DNA of 64,000 nucleotides from Punica granatum (Eukaryota; Streptophyta; Magnoliopsida; Myrtales; Lythraceae): NCBI RefSeq assembly GCF_007655135.1, contig NC_045128.1:24522811-24586810 (forward strand), written 5' to 3'. Shown in pieces: positions 9,641 to 21,839 of the stretch. Position numbers and translations under genes: made by a program. The stretch's first letter is position 1. Each line of letters starts with the position of its first letter. Below the pieces are notes generated by a model. That model did no database searches. It was not told the origin of the DNA and saw only the letters and a program-made list of their open reading frames with translations.

Positions 9641-11598
9641 CTATTGCCCCAGCGTCTGAAAGATTGTAAGCATAGAATCTCCGAACACTTCCAGCTCCTT
9701 CACCTTGAAGTCGATCGCCGCTTGCAGGCCAAGGATGCATGCCTCGTATTCGGCCACGTTGTTGGTACAGGGAAAATCGACTTTTGCTGCAATCAGATAA
9801 TAACGTCCGTCGGGGGATATCAGCACTGCGCCGATACCAGAACCGGTGGAATTCACTGTGCCGTCGAAATACATCTTCCATGCGAATTTGTTCTCCTCAC
9901 TATCTACTTGGAGGATCCCTTCGTCCGGAAAATTAGAGTTGATCGGCGTATCGTCTTCGATTAGGAACTCCGCTAAGTGATCTGCAATTGCCTGCCCCTT
10001 AACTGATGTGTGAGGCACATATTCAATATCGTACTCCGTCAGCTGACATCGCCACTTTGAAATGTTCTTCATGGAAGATGGACTATCGAGCAAGTACTTC
10101 AGGGGATCCGCTTTTGACAATAAGCGAATAGTGTGGTAGAGCGTGTATTGTCGAAGTCTCTGCATAACCCACACTAGCGCGCAACATATCTTCTCAATCT
10201 CCGGGTAGTTAGACTCCCCTTCAGTAAACTTCTTGCTCAAATAATAAATGACGTGTTCTGCACACGTGGACTCGTCTTCCTGCCCTAACATGCATCCTAG
10301 GGATTGCCGGCGCACTGTCAAGTAAAGGATCAGCGGACGATCTGGTGTCGGCGGAACTAGCACTGGTGGCTGAGCCAAATATGCCTTGATAGTATTGAAG
10401 GCCTTCTGACATTCCTCGTCCCACTCGATTGCCGCATTTTTACGAAGTAGACGAAAGAATGGTTGACATTTGTCTGTCAGGTTTGCGATGAATCTAGCAA
10501 TGTAGTTCAGCCGTCCCAAGAAACCTCATACTTCGCGGGCCGTCGATGGCGGACGTAGCTCCCTGATTGCCTTCACCTTGTCCGGATCAACCTCAATGCC
10601 TCGCTCACTAACTACAAATCCTAACAGTTTCCCTGACTTAGCTCCGAATGTGCACTTCGTCGGGGTTGAGTCTAAGCTTGTACTTCTTGAGGCGGTCAAA
10701 AAGGCGCTTTAAATTAACTAGGTGGTCCTCTCCTTCTTTGGATTTGGCAATCATGTCGTCAACGTAGACCTCGATCTCTTTGTGCATCATGTTGTGGAAT
10801 AGCGTGACCATCGCCCTCTGATATGTTGCCCTGGCATTTTTGAGGCCGAAGGGCATGACTCGGTAACAGAAAGTGCCCCACATTGTGATGAACGTCGTCT
10901 TGATCTTATCCTCTTCGGCCATCCGAATCTGGTTGTACTCGGAGAAGCCATCCATGAAGGAGAACAACGTGTGGCGTGCTGTGTTGTCGACTAAGACGTC
11001 AATGTGAGGCAGGGGGAAGTTATCTTTGGGGCTGGCTTTGTTGAGGTCTCGGTAGTCGACGCAGACTCTAACTCTTCCATCCTTCTTCTCCACAGGCACG
11101 ATATTCGCTACCCACTCAGAATAATTGCAAACCTCCAGGAACCCTGCGTTGATCTGTTTGATAATCTCCTCTTTGATGCGGAGGAGAAGGCCGGCACGTT
11201 GCCGCCGTAAGTGCTGTCGCTTGGGTGGAAACCTCTTTGTATCAAGCGGTAGGAAGTGCTTAACTATCGATGGATCTAAGCTCGACATGTCAGCGTAGGA
11301 CCAAGCAAAGACCTATTGGTAGTCTGTTAGAAATTCGATCATCCTGGCTCGTTGTGTAGGGTCGAGACCCGTCCCGATCTTTAGGATGTGAGGTTCTTCT
11401 TCGGTACCCACATTGATCTCCTCTGTCGGCTCCACGGAAGTGAGTTGGCAGTTCTCAAGGCTGCGCAAACTCTCTTCTATCTCGGGCACTCGACCATCCT
11501 CGTCGAGCCCTTTCCCGAAGTATATGGATCGGGACTCTTCAAGGAGTTCCTCGGATGGGTTCGAATCGACCCGTCGAAGACTCAGATTCGAGTGGAGC
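9641..11598 (-). pseudogene. pol: RT, RNase H and archaeal-type RNase H of copy 1 (disrupted)
   Basis: Sense order: a linker from 11598, then reverse transcriptase with FSFMDGFS holding the first catalytic Asp and YVDD at 10766-10755, the connection region (FLGRLNYIARF), a native RNase H and a second RNase H. The native RNase H reads LILYLTV where most gypsy enzymes have the first catalytic Asp, so it looks inactive. The second, archaeal-type domain keeps its acids (YFDGTV, NVAEYEA, FGDS, and FADALA in the next frame). Breaks: TAG at 11313-11315, a one-base frameshift at about 10650-10666, TGA at 10526-10528 and TAG at 9641-9643. The second copy has sense codons at the three stop positions. 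In life this region would copy the element RNA into DNA in cytoplasmic particles; here it is dead. Confidence 0.88.
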
Positions 11599-11804
11599 CT
11601 AGTGATTTAAATAAATTGTCTTAGAAAATTTAAAGTGCTGCGAATAAGTGAGAGAGAAAGAAAGAAGACGCGAAAATTCTGAAAAATGCATGTAGGGATT
11701 TTATTAATGACGAGGGCGCAATGGCATAACAAGAATCCCTCTTCCGTCGTGTGGCTTATGGCTATGCCGACACGCGGGGAATATCAAAACATAGATGGCC
11801 TTAC
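11599..11804 (-). other. Predicted intron between gag-pro and pol, copy 1
   Basis: The sense strand has a donor GATGT|GTAAGG (intron starts at 11804) and an acceptor ACTAG|GCTC (ends at 11599), 206 nt in all, with a pyrimidine-rich CTTCTTTCTTTCTCTCTC stretch upstream. The gag-pro frame stops two bases into the intron (GTGTAA). Removing the intron leaves phase 2 joining phase 2, so the pro frame runs into the pol frame without a shift. The second copy keeps both sites (61072-60869, 204 nt). Ogre elements are known to splice at this place. Confidence 0.7.
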
Positions 11805-14800
11805 ACATCGGCGATTACAGCTGAGTAACGCGGGACTGAGGTCCAGTTGTTAAGTTCCTCATTTTCCTGCGCGAGGCGGATGTAAGCCCCTGGAGTAGTC
11901 TCCTCGGTGACGGCGCATATGTTTGGCAGGTCAACAGGCTCGTTGTCTGAATCCGAGGAGAGACCGTCAAGAGTACCTCCGACGATGTGTGGAGGCCCAG
12001 GAAAAAAGTAGGAGAGCGGCTGAACCGGGATGCCCCTGTTGATCTTTCCATAACGTGCAGCGAGACAGTGAAGGTGCTTGCCCCTGCGGGCTTCAATAAT
12101 CTCATGGCAAGAATGGCGAAAACCGAGTCCCCTCTTGTTCTTGTACTCTTTGACCTCGATGGGGTGGTTGATCCCTTGCCCATGTGCTCCAAGCCCGGAA
12201 CCCGGAATGTAATTGTGGCGCAGCAAAATTTTCCCCACCATGCAGTCAGCGCGGGTTGGACTGATTTCTCCGTAGTCTCGAATGACGGAGATGGTTTCAA
12301 ATGAATAGAAGGGGAGGTTTTGATCGTCCCCAATACTGATGTAGGGGACAGCCGTCTCCTTGTAAATGGCGTAGTCCTCCTCACCCTTGACCGTGATAAG
12401 TCGATCTTTTGCGATGAATTTGATCCTTTGGTGTAGGGACGAAGAAACGGTGCCAGCCGCATGGATTCACGGTCTCCCGAGCAACAAGCTGAAAGCATTC
12501 GGAATGTCTAGGACTTGGAACGTAACAGCGAATGAGCAGGGACCCACCTCGATCACCAGGTCGATCTCTCCATTTACTTCCCTCCGCGAGCCGTCGAAGG
12601 CTCGAACCGCAGTCTTGCTCGGACGGATGCGGTTAAAGTCCACGTTCATCTGCTTCAGCGTGGAAACTGGGCAAACATTGAGTGCCAAGCCATTGTCGAT
12701 CATGACCCGACCGATAATAAAGTTATTGCACTTGCAGACAATGTGTAATGCCCGCGAGTGTGCCCACCCTTCGGAGGGAAGTTCATCATCTGAGAATGAA
12801 ATGTTGTTGGAGAAGATCGAACTGATAGTCTCTTCAATCCGCTCCGGAGCCGTCTCTTTAAGGATCTGCGCTGCTGTCAGAACCTTCAGAAGCGCTTCAT
12901 GATGTGGCTCTGAACCCAAGAGGAGGGCGAGTAGTGAAATATGGGCTGGAGATTTGCACATTTGTTCAACGACCTTGTACTCGCTCGCCTTGATAATCTT
13001 CATGAATGCCTCGGCCTCCTCTTCAGTCACCTTCTTCTGGGGAATAGACGAGGCTTCCGGGGCGACTCCGGGTACTGCCAGGGCTTTCCCTTTGTTGGCG
13101 GCCTTTGGATTTTCGTAGACTCGACCCGAGCGCGTCACGCCCATGACGCTAAATTAACACTCGAGGTTCCCGACACTTCTTTCGTAAGTCCACGGTACCT
13201 TATTATCTTGATATGGCTCTTGTGCGGGGACTTCTATCACGAATAGGGCGAGCGTGGCATCGAACCCTGCGTACCCTACACCAATTTCTGCAGGAACATA
13301 TTCGATTACGAACGGGGCCGGTGCCTCCTGTCCGGTCTCGTACTTTCCTATAGCGCAAACACCGATCATGTTAATGCTGGGTCCCGAGCTTGACCCGTGA
13401 TCGGGAAGAGTATTTGATTGCACATTCGGGGGTTTGACGGCGTTGAACGTGAGTTGCTTGTCATCAATCATCTGTTGGATCCTCTCCCGTAGTTTCCAAC
13501 AATTGTCGGTGGTGTGACAGGGTGCGCCCTGATGGTACTCGCAGCGCCGACTCTGATCCTGGATAGTTAGGTCGAAATCAGGGTTAGGTGCTATTGATCG
13601 GATCTTGTTACCCGCGAGGAGTTGCCGGTATATGTGGGAGAGCGGAGCCGGCAGAGGTGTGAACTGTTTACGCTGCATTTGTGTTGCGATGCCCTGTTGG
13701 TCCTGCGGAGCCGGAGCCCATTGCACCAGCTGAGGAGTTCTCGAAGCCGGGGGCTTACCTTGTTGAATCGGAGGAAGAGCAGGGGCATAATTATGGGCGT
13801 ATTGCTGCGGGACCGACGACGGAAAGGAAGCCGGCGGGGCGAAATAGTAAACTTGCTGCGCTGGGAGTTGTTGTTGATAATGCATCGAAGGTGGGGCATA
13901 CGCTTGAGTGGCTGGTGGCGTAGGCGTGTAGCTTACGGAATATTGCTGGGGGGCCTGGCGCCCTGAGTTGACAGCATTGACGGACGTGTCTTTCCCTCTC
14001 CTGTTTCCCGCTGTCCCAGTGGCGGCCCTCTTCGAGGACTCTCCTTCCTTTTTCTCGGCCGGACCTTCTATCTTGCCGAGCTTAATGCCGATGTCGAGCT
14101 TCTTTCTGGTGTCGATAAGGTTGGAGAATGAAGACGTGTGGGCCAACAAGTGCAAGTAGTAGGCCCCTTTAAGAGTGTAGTGGAATAATTGGATCTGTTG
14201 TGCCTCACTAATCGGAGGGACGTGCTTCGCCTCTCTAGCCCGCCACTTCACTGCATAGGCCTCGAAGCCCTGGTCATCGGTCATCTCCATCGTGCTGAGC
14301 TCTAGCAGAGTCGGGGGCGTCTCCGCACAGTACCTGTACTGATCGATGAATTTGCTTGAGAGGTCTGCCCACGTGGGGATATCCGCAGCTTTCAGTGACA
14401 TGTACTAATCCAGAGCCGCTCTTGCCAAACTATGTGACGAGGGTCAGTCGTGCCGTAGTACCTCTGGAATTCAGGCACCTTAATCTTTGGGGGTAGCTGC
14501 ATACCTGGGAAAAGACTCCAATCGCCGTCGCCGACATCGAGGCGGGAGCCGCCTGATTGTAGGGCTCGGATATTCTCTTCCAACTTCTTCAATCTCTGTT
14601 CCTGTTCAGTCCCCGTTTCCGGGAGAAAATTTGTGGGTGGAGCTTTAGGGGCCGCGTGGTTCGGCGTGCCCGGTTCAGAGTAAGCTATATTTATGGGAGG
14701 TGGAGCTTGGTAAGAAAGGCCGATATGGGGTTGTGGAGCTTGGTACGGGGGAGGTTCAGCAGTGTGAGCAGGAGCCTGGGCAGTTGTAGGCAGAAATATG

Positions 14801-15396
14801 ATCGGCGGTGGGACAGCGGAAGTCGGAGTTGGGACCGACACAGAGACTGGAACCGAGACTGACGTGGAGATTGGTGGAAGTACTAGGATAGACGGTTCCA
14901 ACATTGTCGCTGAAGCAGGTGGTGCTGGAAGATTATTAACCGGATGGGCCGCCGGCGCGTTCACTATCGTTGGGGCAGACGTATCTCCATTATCAGGAAT
15001 CAAGGTCGGCTGGGCCCATGGGCTTGGATCGACCGCTGGCCCGTACCCAGGAAGTGGGGTGAAGCTCGAAGAAGCACGATTTGGGCCTTTGAGCAGGGCC
15101 ATGAGCTCAGCCATATTGGTAGCCATGGTGGCAGCCAGTTGATTGACCGTGCTCTCAAGTACTGCAATACGTGCACGATCATCAGCTGTAGAAGATGGCT
15201 GCCCTCCAGAATATGCCGGGTGTGGGCCCGAAGATGCAGGTGGCGGAAGATGAGTCGGTGAAGCTCCCCGATATGCTGGTGACACGCCTGCAGGGGGCAC
15301 GTGTGGTGGTGGCGCATGCATAGTCGGTGCTTGAGAATGAATTGGAGTGGGAGGCGTATCCTCCTCAAAGACAGCTGGTTGATTTTCATCTGCCAT
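11805..15396 (-). pseudogene. gag-protease region of copy 1 (disrupted)
   Basis: Starts MADENQPAV at 15396 with a Pro-rich N-terminal part, then the capsid-type gag domain (about 14480-14050), a Pro/Gln/Ala-rich linker and a zinc-knuckle-like CEYHQGAPCHTTDNC near 13530. After that come an SGRVYENP segment, an aspartic-protease segment with IDNG in place of DTG/DSG (ALNVCP follows), and a G-patch-like GSGLGAHGQG stretch near 12190. It would build the particle and cut the polyprotein. Breaks: an internal deletion of roughly 80 nt near 14435 with loss of frame, TAG at 14405-14407, TAA at 13154-13156 between gag and protease, and TGA at 12467-12469 just after LLLGRP. It ends at the predicted splice donor. 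Confidence 0.85.
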
Positions 15397-15797
15397 TCTT
15401 TGCTGGAAACGAGTGGGATATCGGTGAGGTGCCCCCAGTTGTTAACACCTGGATTCCATAAGTGCGTGAGTTTAATGTAAGAAAATTATCTTTAAAATAA
15501 ATATGCAAAGCAATGAATAAAAGAAGAAATGCATGAGATGTATGAATTTTCAAAAACTAATGCTGTCATTCATATTAACTCCGAATGGTTCAAAGTGCAA
15601 TACAAATTTTGAAAAGATAGTCCTAAGTCGGTTTTCCAACTTGCCCGAGGTGCAAGCGACCGTCGCCATGGAAAGTACCGGTTCCAGGAGAGGGCCTGGT
15701 AGAGGTGTCTATCCTAGGATGTGCGTGGACCTCCATGGGCCCTCTTCCTGGACCTTTCCAAAGCACCGTTCGCTTGCGTCAACTCCTGATCACGCCT

Positions 15798-17200
15798 CTA
15801 GAGTTGGGCGCGGGTCTGGGCAAGTTCCTTCTGTAGTTGGTGCTGATCGCCCAGCTGCTCATTCTTCTCGGCGATCTCTTGGCGGAGGCGATCCCTTTCA
15901 GCCCTGAGATTGGCAAGCTCGGCTTGGATGGTCATGTTTGGTACCGGTGCCTCGGATGATGCGCTACTCTCGACCGGAGGGGAGTCTGTGAAATCATCAT
16001 TCTCTGATGGACCCCATCGATAAAAGCGGAGGATATATTCCTCCGTGACTTGAAAGTCCCGTTCATCTTGGGTCGGGTGCTCGGGGAAGTAAAGATGCTC
16101 GATGACCGTAGTCTGCCACGCGGTCATAACCCGTTCGATTTCACTTAGGCGATCTATGAACGTCTGGTCTTCCCGCCAAGTATGTTCGAACTCGGTCTGC
16201 GCTGTACCTTTGGGAATCGTTTGTAAGCCACCTAACTGCCTCACTACTCGCGCCGCAAAATAGGTGGTGGACCCCGCATGGCTCACGAGTGGTATTCCGT
16301 TAAAATCAAGACATTTAAGGGTCATGGATACGGGTGGCATCCACGCGGCGCGCCATTAAAGCCCTTTGGTGCTATTTCGCGAAAATTGTTGATCCACTCG
16401 GAGACCTTGCGTTCCTCCACACGCAACAGAGGTAGTAACCGCGAAAGGATAGACTCCGGACGTGTGAAAAATATAACCGGACGAACAAGGCCAAAGGGGT
16501 TTGCATGGCTTTGGAGCCAAATTTGCAAAAGGATTGGGAACCCTCTCAACCTTCGATCGGTCTTTCTTATAACGCGATCAAGGGACCGTATGGTCTCGGC
16601 CAACAAAGCCACCTCGTACTCGCGGCCTCCCACCACTTGGAGGACAACGCTAGCTAAGGCTGCATCAATGTGACCGGCCAAGCGAGGGAATAATAGAGTC
16701 CCAAAAATTAAGAACAAGATCGCATGACAAATTTTTTTTTGTAAAAGATCCCCTTGAATCTCGTGCGCTCGTATTTCAATAAAACGGAGGAGTTTCGCGG
16801 TGACTATCTCTGTGCCACCGGAATATGCAAGTTCGGCTTGTAGCTGAGACCTATGCACCCCGAGTAGACGCGATACCAAAACAAGTCGGGTGGTGTGGAA
16901 GTTAGGTTCCACAATGCTGCGGGTGGCTGCGATTCTTCAGACGAGAGTACGATATTCCTCGATGGTAGGTGTGAGCTCGGTACCTTGGATGTTGAAGACG
17001 GCGTGGACTGGGTCCCAAAACGTCACCGCTGCTCCTAAGAAGTTCCAATCCACTCGGCACATGGCTAGCATTGGTATATCCTCAACAAAGGTCCTGATGT
17101 AATCGCGGTCGACTTGGCGTAGATGAGCCCAAATGTGACTGATTTCCTCGAGTGGTGGCGTGACCCTGTCGAGGTGTGGAAAGGAGACTGAGCGCGCCAT
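15798..17200 (-). pseudogene. Extra ORF1 upstream of gag (DUF7745-like), disrupted
   Basis: The frame starts MARSVSFPHL at 17200. It carries TFWDPVHAVF and ELTPTIEEY, wording typical of the plant DUF7745 domain seen in Ogre ORF1 and in many retroelement-derived annotations. A later block around 16320 (MTLKCLDFNGIPLVSHAG) belongs to the same domain. The last 50 codons (AELANLRAERDRLRQEIAEK) look like a coiled coil, ending at 15798. Total length is about 467 codons. It is broken by TGA at 16937-16939 and by a frameshift at about 16330-16370. The function of Ogre ORF1 is unknown. It lies between the primer-binding site and gag, is in the same orientation as the element, and is not an independent host gene. 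Confidence 0.75.
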
Positions 17201-17750
17201 CTCTTACCAAGATGAAAGGAAAACTGATTTAAGACTAGTTAATACAAATGACGCCTAATTTTGAAATTAGATGATGCATGGGTACAGAAAATAAATGCCC
17301 ACGGCTTAATGTATACAACGTACATCTCTCTCAAAAACAGAAAAAGACTCAAATGGGGCGCAGGCCGACTCAATGGACTGTTACTGAAGTCGGGTTGGAA
17401 GATGGCATAGAGCTCCTGCAATATGCATGGTTTCGGCATTACAAGGACCGTGCTACCTAGGGATGGAGGCCCCCGACTCAAGGGTGTCAATTCCTTGAAA
17501 TCGAGCAGGATTCTTTTCAAGGCCTAAGCGACAGTCGAACTGCGCACCGTACCCTTACTTCGAACCCCTATCTAACCTATGCTCCTATTACCGGTCGTGG
17601 GACGCGACCCATAGGTACCTAGAAGCTAGTATGATATGCAATGCGTGTGCGAGAAATAAAAGTGCGTAAACTAGATAAGCGGAAAATTGCAGAAAGCGGT
17701 AAATAAACAAGCAAACAAAGCAAGCGAGAACGAGCCCGAACCCTCTAAGT

Positions 17751-17769
17751 GTCCCCAGTGGAGTCGCCA
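17751..17769 (-). other. tRNA primer-binding site of copy 1
   Basis: The sense strand carries TGGCGACTCCACTGGGGAC three bases downstream of the 5' LTR. The + strand therefore shows the matching tRNA 3' end GTGGAGTCGCCA. This type of site in Ogre/Tat elements is usually assigned to tRNA-Arg; the isoacceptor is from memory of the family, not tested here. Confidence 0.75.
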
Positions 17770-17772
17770 AGC

Positions 17773-20700
17773 TGTGCGCACCCGAATTTTCATCTCGTCG
17801 GGGCACTCGTGCGCGAAGCCTAATGCAACGCGGCTTGGGAGTGTCCACCTTCCCGGGGACGCGCGACGGACGCACGTGAGAAGGAGTCGCCACTTGCCAT
17901 TTAACGACCCGAAGGTCGAGGGCCGGCAAGTTACCCGGGTCTTGGGTTACAGGGTACACCTAATTGCTAAGGCATATGGTCTACGAAACCCGAGGTTCCG
18001 AATTCGGGGGTTCTGTTACATGCGAGCCTATATCTCGCATGCCCTATCGGTACTCTTGCTTGTCTAGGCTTGCCATTTTTTATTTAATTATCTCTTAATT
18101 AAGTTCCGCTCATCTTACGCGTTTTGACACCGTAAATTTGAAGAAACTATCCGACCATCCGCTCTCCGATCGGAATTCTTACATGAATAAATGTACAACA
18201 TAAATCCTTACATTGTCCTCTTAAATAAATAAAATACAAATTACAGCAACTGAATCCCGGTCGGTTCGCGTTCGGTCATTATCCCACTCGTGCTCACCGT
18301 GTGGTTTGAAAAGACTGAAATTGAAATTAAGGTACGCACTCGGTGTTTAGGGGATTAGATCCCGTAATCTACGATTGGGGCGTTGGACCCCATGTGAATC
18401 GTATCCTAAAAGATCGGGCTCGACCCGCATAACAAATAAGTGTAAAAATGTAACAAGTAAGCGCAAATAAACAAACAATGAAATTTTGTTATTGCCGAAT
18501 TTACGTGAGTCAATCAATTATCATCCGGGGTATCTTGGCATACAAATCCTACCCTAAAACAAACAAAAGGGGTGATTGATAGGGTATGTAGCATTCGGTA
18601 TTATTTTAACGGACCCGACAGACGTGATGTCCATAGTCAAGTCTCGAATGTATGTGTTGTTTTTAGATTATTCTGTATCGTGACAATATGGTTTTTACAG
18701 ATTAAAAGTATTTTAACCTAAAACCCAAAAACCTAACCCTCTAATTGACTATTGCCCATGTTTGATTTAAGCCGAGTTTGAGATTAATATGTTTTTCATG
18801 TTTTAACCAGTTCTAAACACAAACCTATATTAGGATTACAGCAGGACAAGAACCGGTAATCATGCTCTTGAATCGGTAAATATGAAAATCAAGATTACGT
18901 TGTACGTATCTCGGTGCTTTTGAAATTGTGAATTTTGAAAAGGGCATGACTAATAGTTCTTGAACTGTCGACGCAATTACAAATTATTAATTAATTCGTG
19001 CAATCCAATTAAAGAAATCAAGTGATTTAATTTAGCCAAATTTAACGTCCCGATTATCCCGTATGTAGAATTTTAGGTTAACTAAAAACTTGCCGAATGC
19101 TTTAGTCTACGGATTTCGAGCCGTCGAGATAGCCATTAGTAGACCGCCCGATAAACTCTAATTTCCGACATGGTCACATAATTACAAAAATGAATTATTT
19201 AAATGGGGCACATGCATTGTCGGTGGGTGATCCAAGTAAAAAAGGGCCGGATATTTTAGAAAATGTCCAGGGGGACTGAATTGAACGATTTTAAAAGAGC
19301 AGGGTCTGATTTAAAAATTCTAAAAAATTGGGGACTGATCTGAAAATTCTAAAACATGGGAACTGTGTAAAAAAAATACTGAAAATGTCTTAGGACTTAT
19401 TTGAAATGAATTTGAAAATCGGGACTAATCTGAAAACAAAAACAATTGCCCCAAGACGAAACTGAAACAACTTGAAAAGTTCCTAGGGACTCTTGAAAAA
19501 TTATAGGAATTCCAGGGCTGATTGGAAAATATTAAAATGACTGGGACTTGATTGAAAAGAATTTTTGAAATTGGGGGCAGATCTGAAAAGAGTGAAAAAT
19601 GGTCTCGGGACTAAACTGAAACAATTTGGAAAGTTCTTTGGGATTCTTGGAAAAATTCTGGAAAATCCAAGGGCTGATTGAAAAATAATAAAATGATCGG
19701 GGCTTGATTGAAAATGATTTTTAAATTCGGGGCAGATCTTAAAAAAATAAAATACGTCATCCGGACTGAAATGTGACAAAATAGAAAGTTCGTAAAATCG
19801 AGTTCGGGACAAATCCGATCACCCACGCGACCCAAGAACGCTCATTTCACATTATATTCATCAAGCAAGCAATACTATTTAGGAAATGAACCCTAATCAT
19901 GCCACTAAGTCGAGAAATTACCTAGTCCAGAAAGTTGAGGGACTTCTCTGTAAAATAAAAAAAATCGCCGGTCGAACCGGGTCGGATCGGATCGGATCAG
20001 ACTGGCCGGCCCGAAGGAGAAACCTCCCGGAAGAGAAGCTGGGCCGGACTGGAGTGCGTTGGGCCTGAATGGGCCGAGCCTGCAAAGAAAGAGAAATGGG
20101 CCGAGGCCCGTTAGCTGAAGGGCGTCCGGGACCGAGGGGAGCGGCGGCGACGAGGCTGGGGGCGGCGGTTCTCGCCCCTGGACGCCGCGACGACGGCCGG
20201 AATGGACGCGGGAGATAGCTCTAGGCGCCGCCGATGCTTCGCCGTGGTCGATCGGAACCTCACTGGCGCTTAATCAGTCGGAATCAGAGGAGTTATCGCG
20301 GTTTTCCGGCGACGGTTCCGAATTCAATCGACTTCCAAATTCCTTAAAACGGGAGCAAATTCTTCGATTTCTCTCAATGGGTCTTGTTCCTCCCTCGCCG
20401 AATTCCCGTTTCCTTCAATTAATTTCGATTCCTTCCCCTTTTCGTTAGGATTTCGGCCGATCTTCGGGGAAAATCGCGGATACCCGCGATTTGGGCATTC
20501 TGGGCCGGCGGGGATCGCGGGCAGCCGGCGAGCGCTGCTCGACCCCTGCCCGAATCTCTTTTTTTTTAATTAATTAGTTAGGGCTGGCGGGTCACGGGCA
20601 GCAGGTCAACGCTGCCCAGACTTGCCCGGCCCTGCCCGAAATTTTTCTTTTTTTCCCTTTTTTTCTTCTTTTTCTATTTATTTATTTATTTATTTATTAT

Positions 20701-20797
20701 TATTAATTAATTTTTTATTTTTTTTAAAAAAGGTGATAAATAGAAAAATGACAATTTTGCCCCCCTGGAACCGATGGACCGAAATTGGGTGCTGACA
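17773..20797 (-). repeat. 5' LTR of copy 1
   Basis: 3025 bp, with the same TG...CA ends as 2998-5820. It contains the 242-bp block (20269-20510) missing from the 3' LTR and a short GGATC run near 19985. The sense-strand transcript of the element should start within it, but I see no confident TATA box. Confidence 0.92.
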
Positions 20798-20802
20798 GGT
20801 AG

Positions 20803-21119
20803 TCATTAGAGGATAAAGTCGAGCACTAGCACCCTAAGGGAGGTCACCATAAGTTATACCTCCATCCATGATTACGATTTGTAACATTATTCATTGCATC
20901 AAAGTTTATCATGGCCATGCTTAGTGTGTTAGTACCAAGCCACGTAATTGTGGTTCGTGGCTATTGAACCACAATCGTCATTCTTTTTCCTTTATTTTTC
21001 CATTTCTTTATTTGCAAATTTGAATATCGATTCTCCTAATGCAAATCTCCATTGTGCCTGCCAAGATTGCCTGCGACAAACGCTCGCCCTGCTCATTCTA
21101 TTGAGTAGGTTCATGATTT
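20803..21119. other. Intergenic, nothing recognised
   Basis: Single-copy-looking sequence after the target duplication. There are no open frames of interest and no repeat ends. Confidence 0.4.
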
Positions 21120-21440
21120 TTCTTTTATTATTTTGTTTTATTTTTGAAATTAAAATAATAATCTTTTTAAATTTAAAAAATGACGTGTAGACATTTTATG
21201 AGAATTCGAGGGATAGAAGTATAATAAATAAAACATTTCATATTAAGAAAATTGCAAAAAATAGAATAATTAGGATAAAAATATAACTTTAAAAGGTTCA
21301 GGACAAAAGTTAAAATCTTATCTAATAAAAAATTCTAATAAAAAGAGGAAAATAGAAAAGTCATCAAATGTATTTGATGAAAATGAATCAAGTAAAAGAA
21401 AAAGAACTGAAATATGAAAGTATTCAAAGATATAAATTGT
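21120..21440 (-). repeat. Dispersed repeat, copy B (uninterrupted)
   Basis: Inverted counterpart of 2150-2945 without the MITE. The sequence corresponding to the MITE site reads through TTATTCTATTTTTT on the complementary strand, with only one copy of the target-like T-rich word. Confidence 0.6.
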
Positions 21441-21786
21441 TTGGTAACAAAAATTTGATTTTACATAACTTAATTTAAGTATATTTTTCCTTTAATTAAA
21501 CAACACAATCATTACTTTTTTATCTTTTTTTTTCAAATTTTCTCTTTTACTTTTTCTTATCTATTATTTAAATTAATATTTAATACTAAATTCTTTCAAA
21601 CATTCAACATTTTTTTTCTTAATTTCAACATTTTTTTTCTCAATTTAACAATACAATCATTACTCTTTTTTATCTTTTTTTTTTCAAATTCTCGTACATA
21701 CTTTTCCCAACTATTTTTGTTTTCATCTACTCAAATCAAATTAAATCAAATTAAATCAAACTTAATTATGTTACCAAACGCTATGA
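21440..21786. mobile_element. Candidate small inverted-repeat element
   Basis: The left end TGTTTGGTAACAAAAATTTG and the right end TTATGTTACCAAACGC are inverted copies of GTTTGGTAACA. The interior is AT-rich and non-coding. No clear target duplication was found, so the class is open (hAT- or Harbinger-like). Confidence 0.45.
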
Positions 21787-21839
21787 TAGGATCTAAACGA
21801 TAAAAAAATACAAAATAGAAAACATTCAAATATAAAGGA

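Larger units (their letters stand above)
2993..20802 (-). mobile_element. Complete Ty3/gypsy Tat/Ogre-type LTR retrotransposon, copy 1
   Basis: The element itself is 2998-20797 (17.8 kb), flanked by the 5-bp target duplication GGTAG at 2993-2997 and 20798-20802. In sense (minus) order it has: 5' LTR 20797-17773, primer-binding site 17769-17751, ORF1 17200-15798, gag-pro 15396-11805, predicted intron 11804-11599, pol 11598-8156, hairpin block about 7960-7670, tandem array about 7030-5966, PPT 5833-5822, 3' LTR 5820-2998. An extra ORF1 before gag, an archaeal-type second RNase H, a pro/pol intron, long LTRs and 3' tandem repeats are together the signature of the Ogre branch of Tat elements. Sampled LTR stretches are about 97% identical by eye, so the insertion is fairly recent, yet gag, ORF1 and RT carry stops and frameshifts. 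Confidence 0.93.

Noticed and set aside
12387..12902. 171-codon + strand open frame opposite the protease region
   Set aside because: Antisense shadow of the retrotransposon coding strand, with no family features.
15798..17200. ORF1 as an independent host gene with a plant mobile domain
   Set aside because: Same strand and spacing as the element, between its primer-binding site and gag, and disrupted. An element origin explains it fully.
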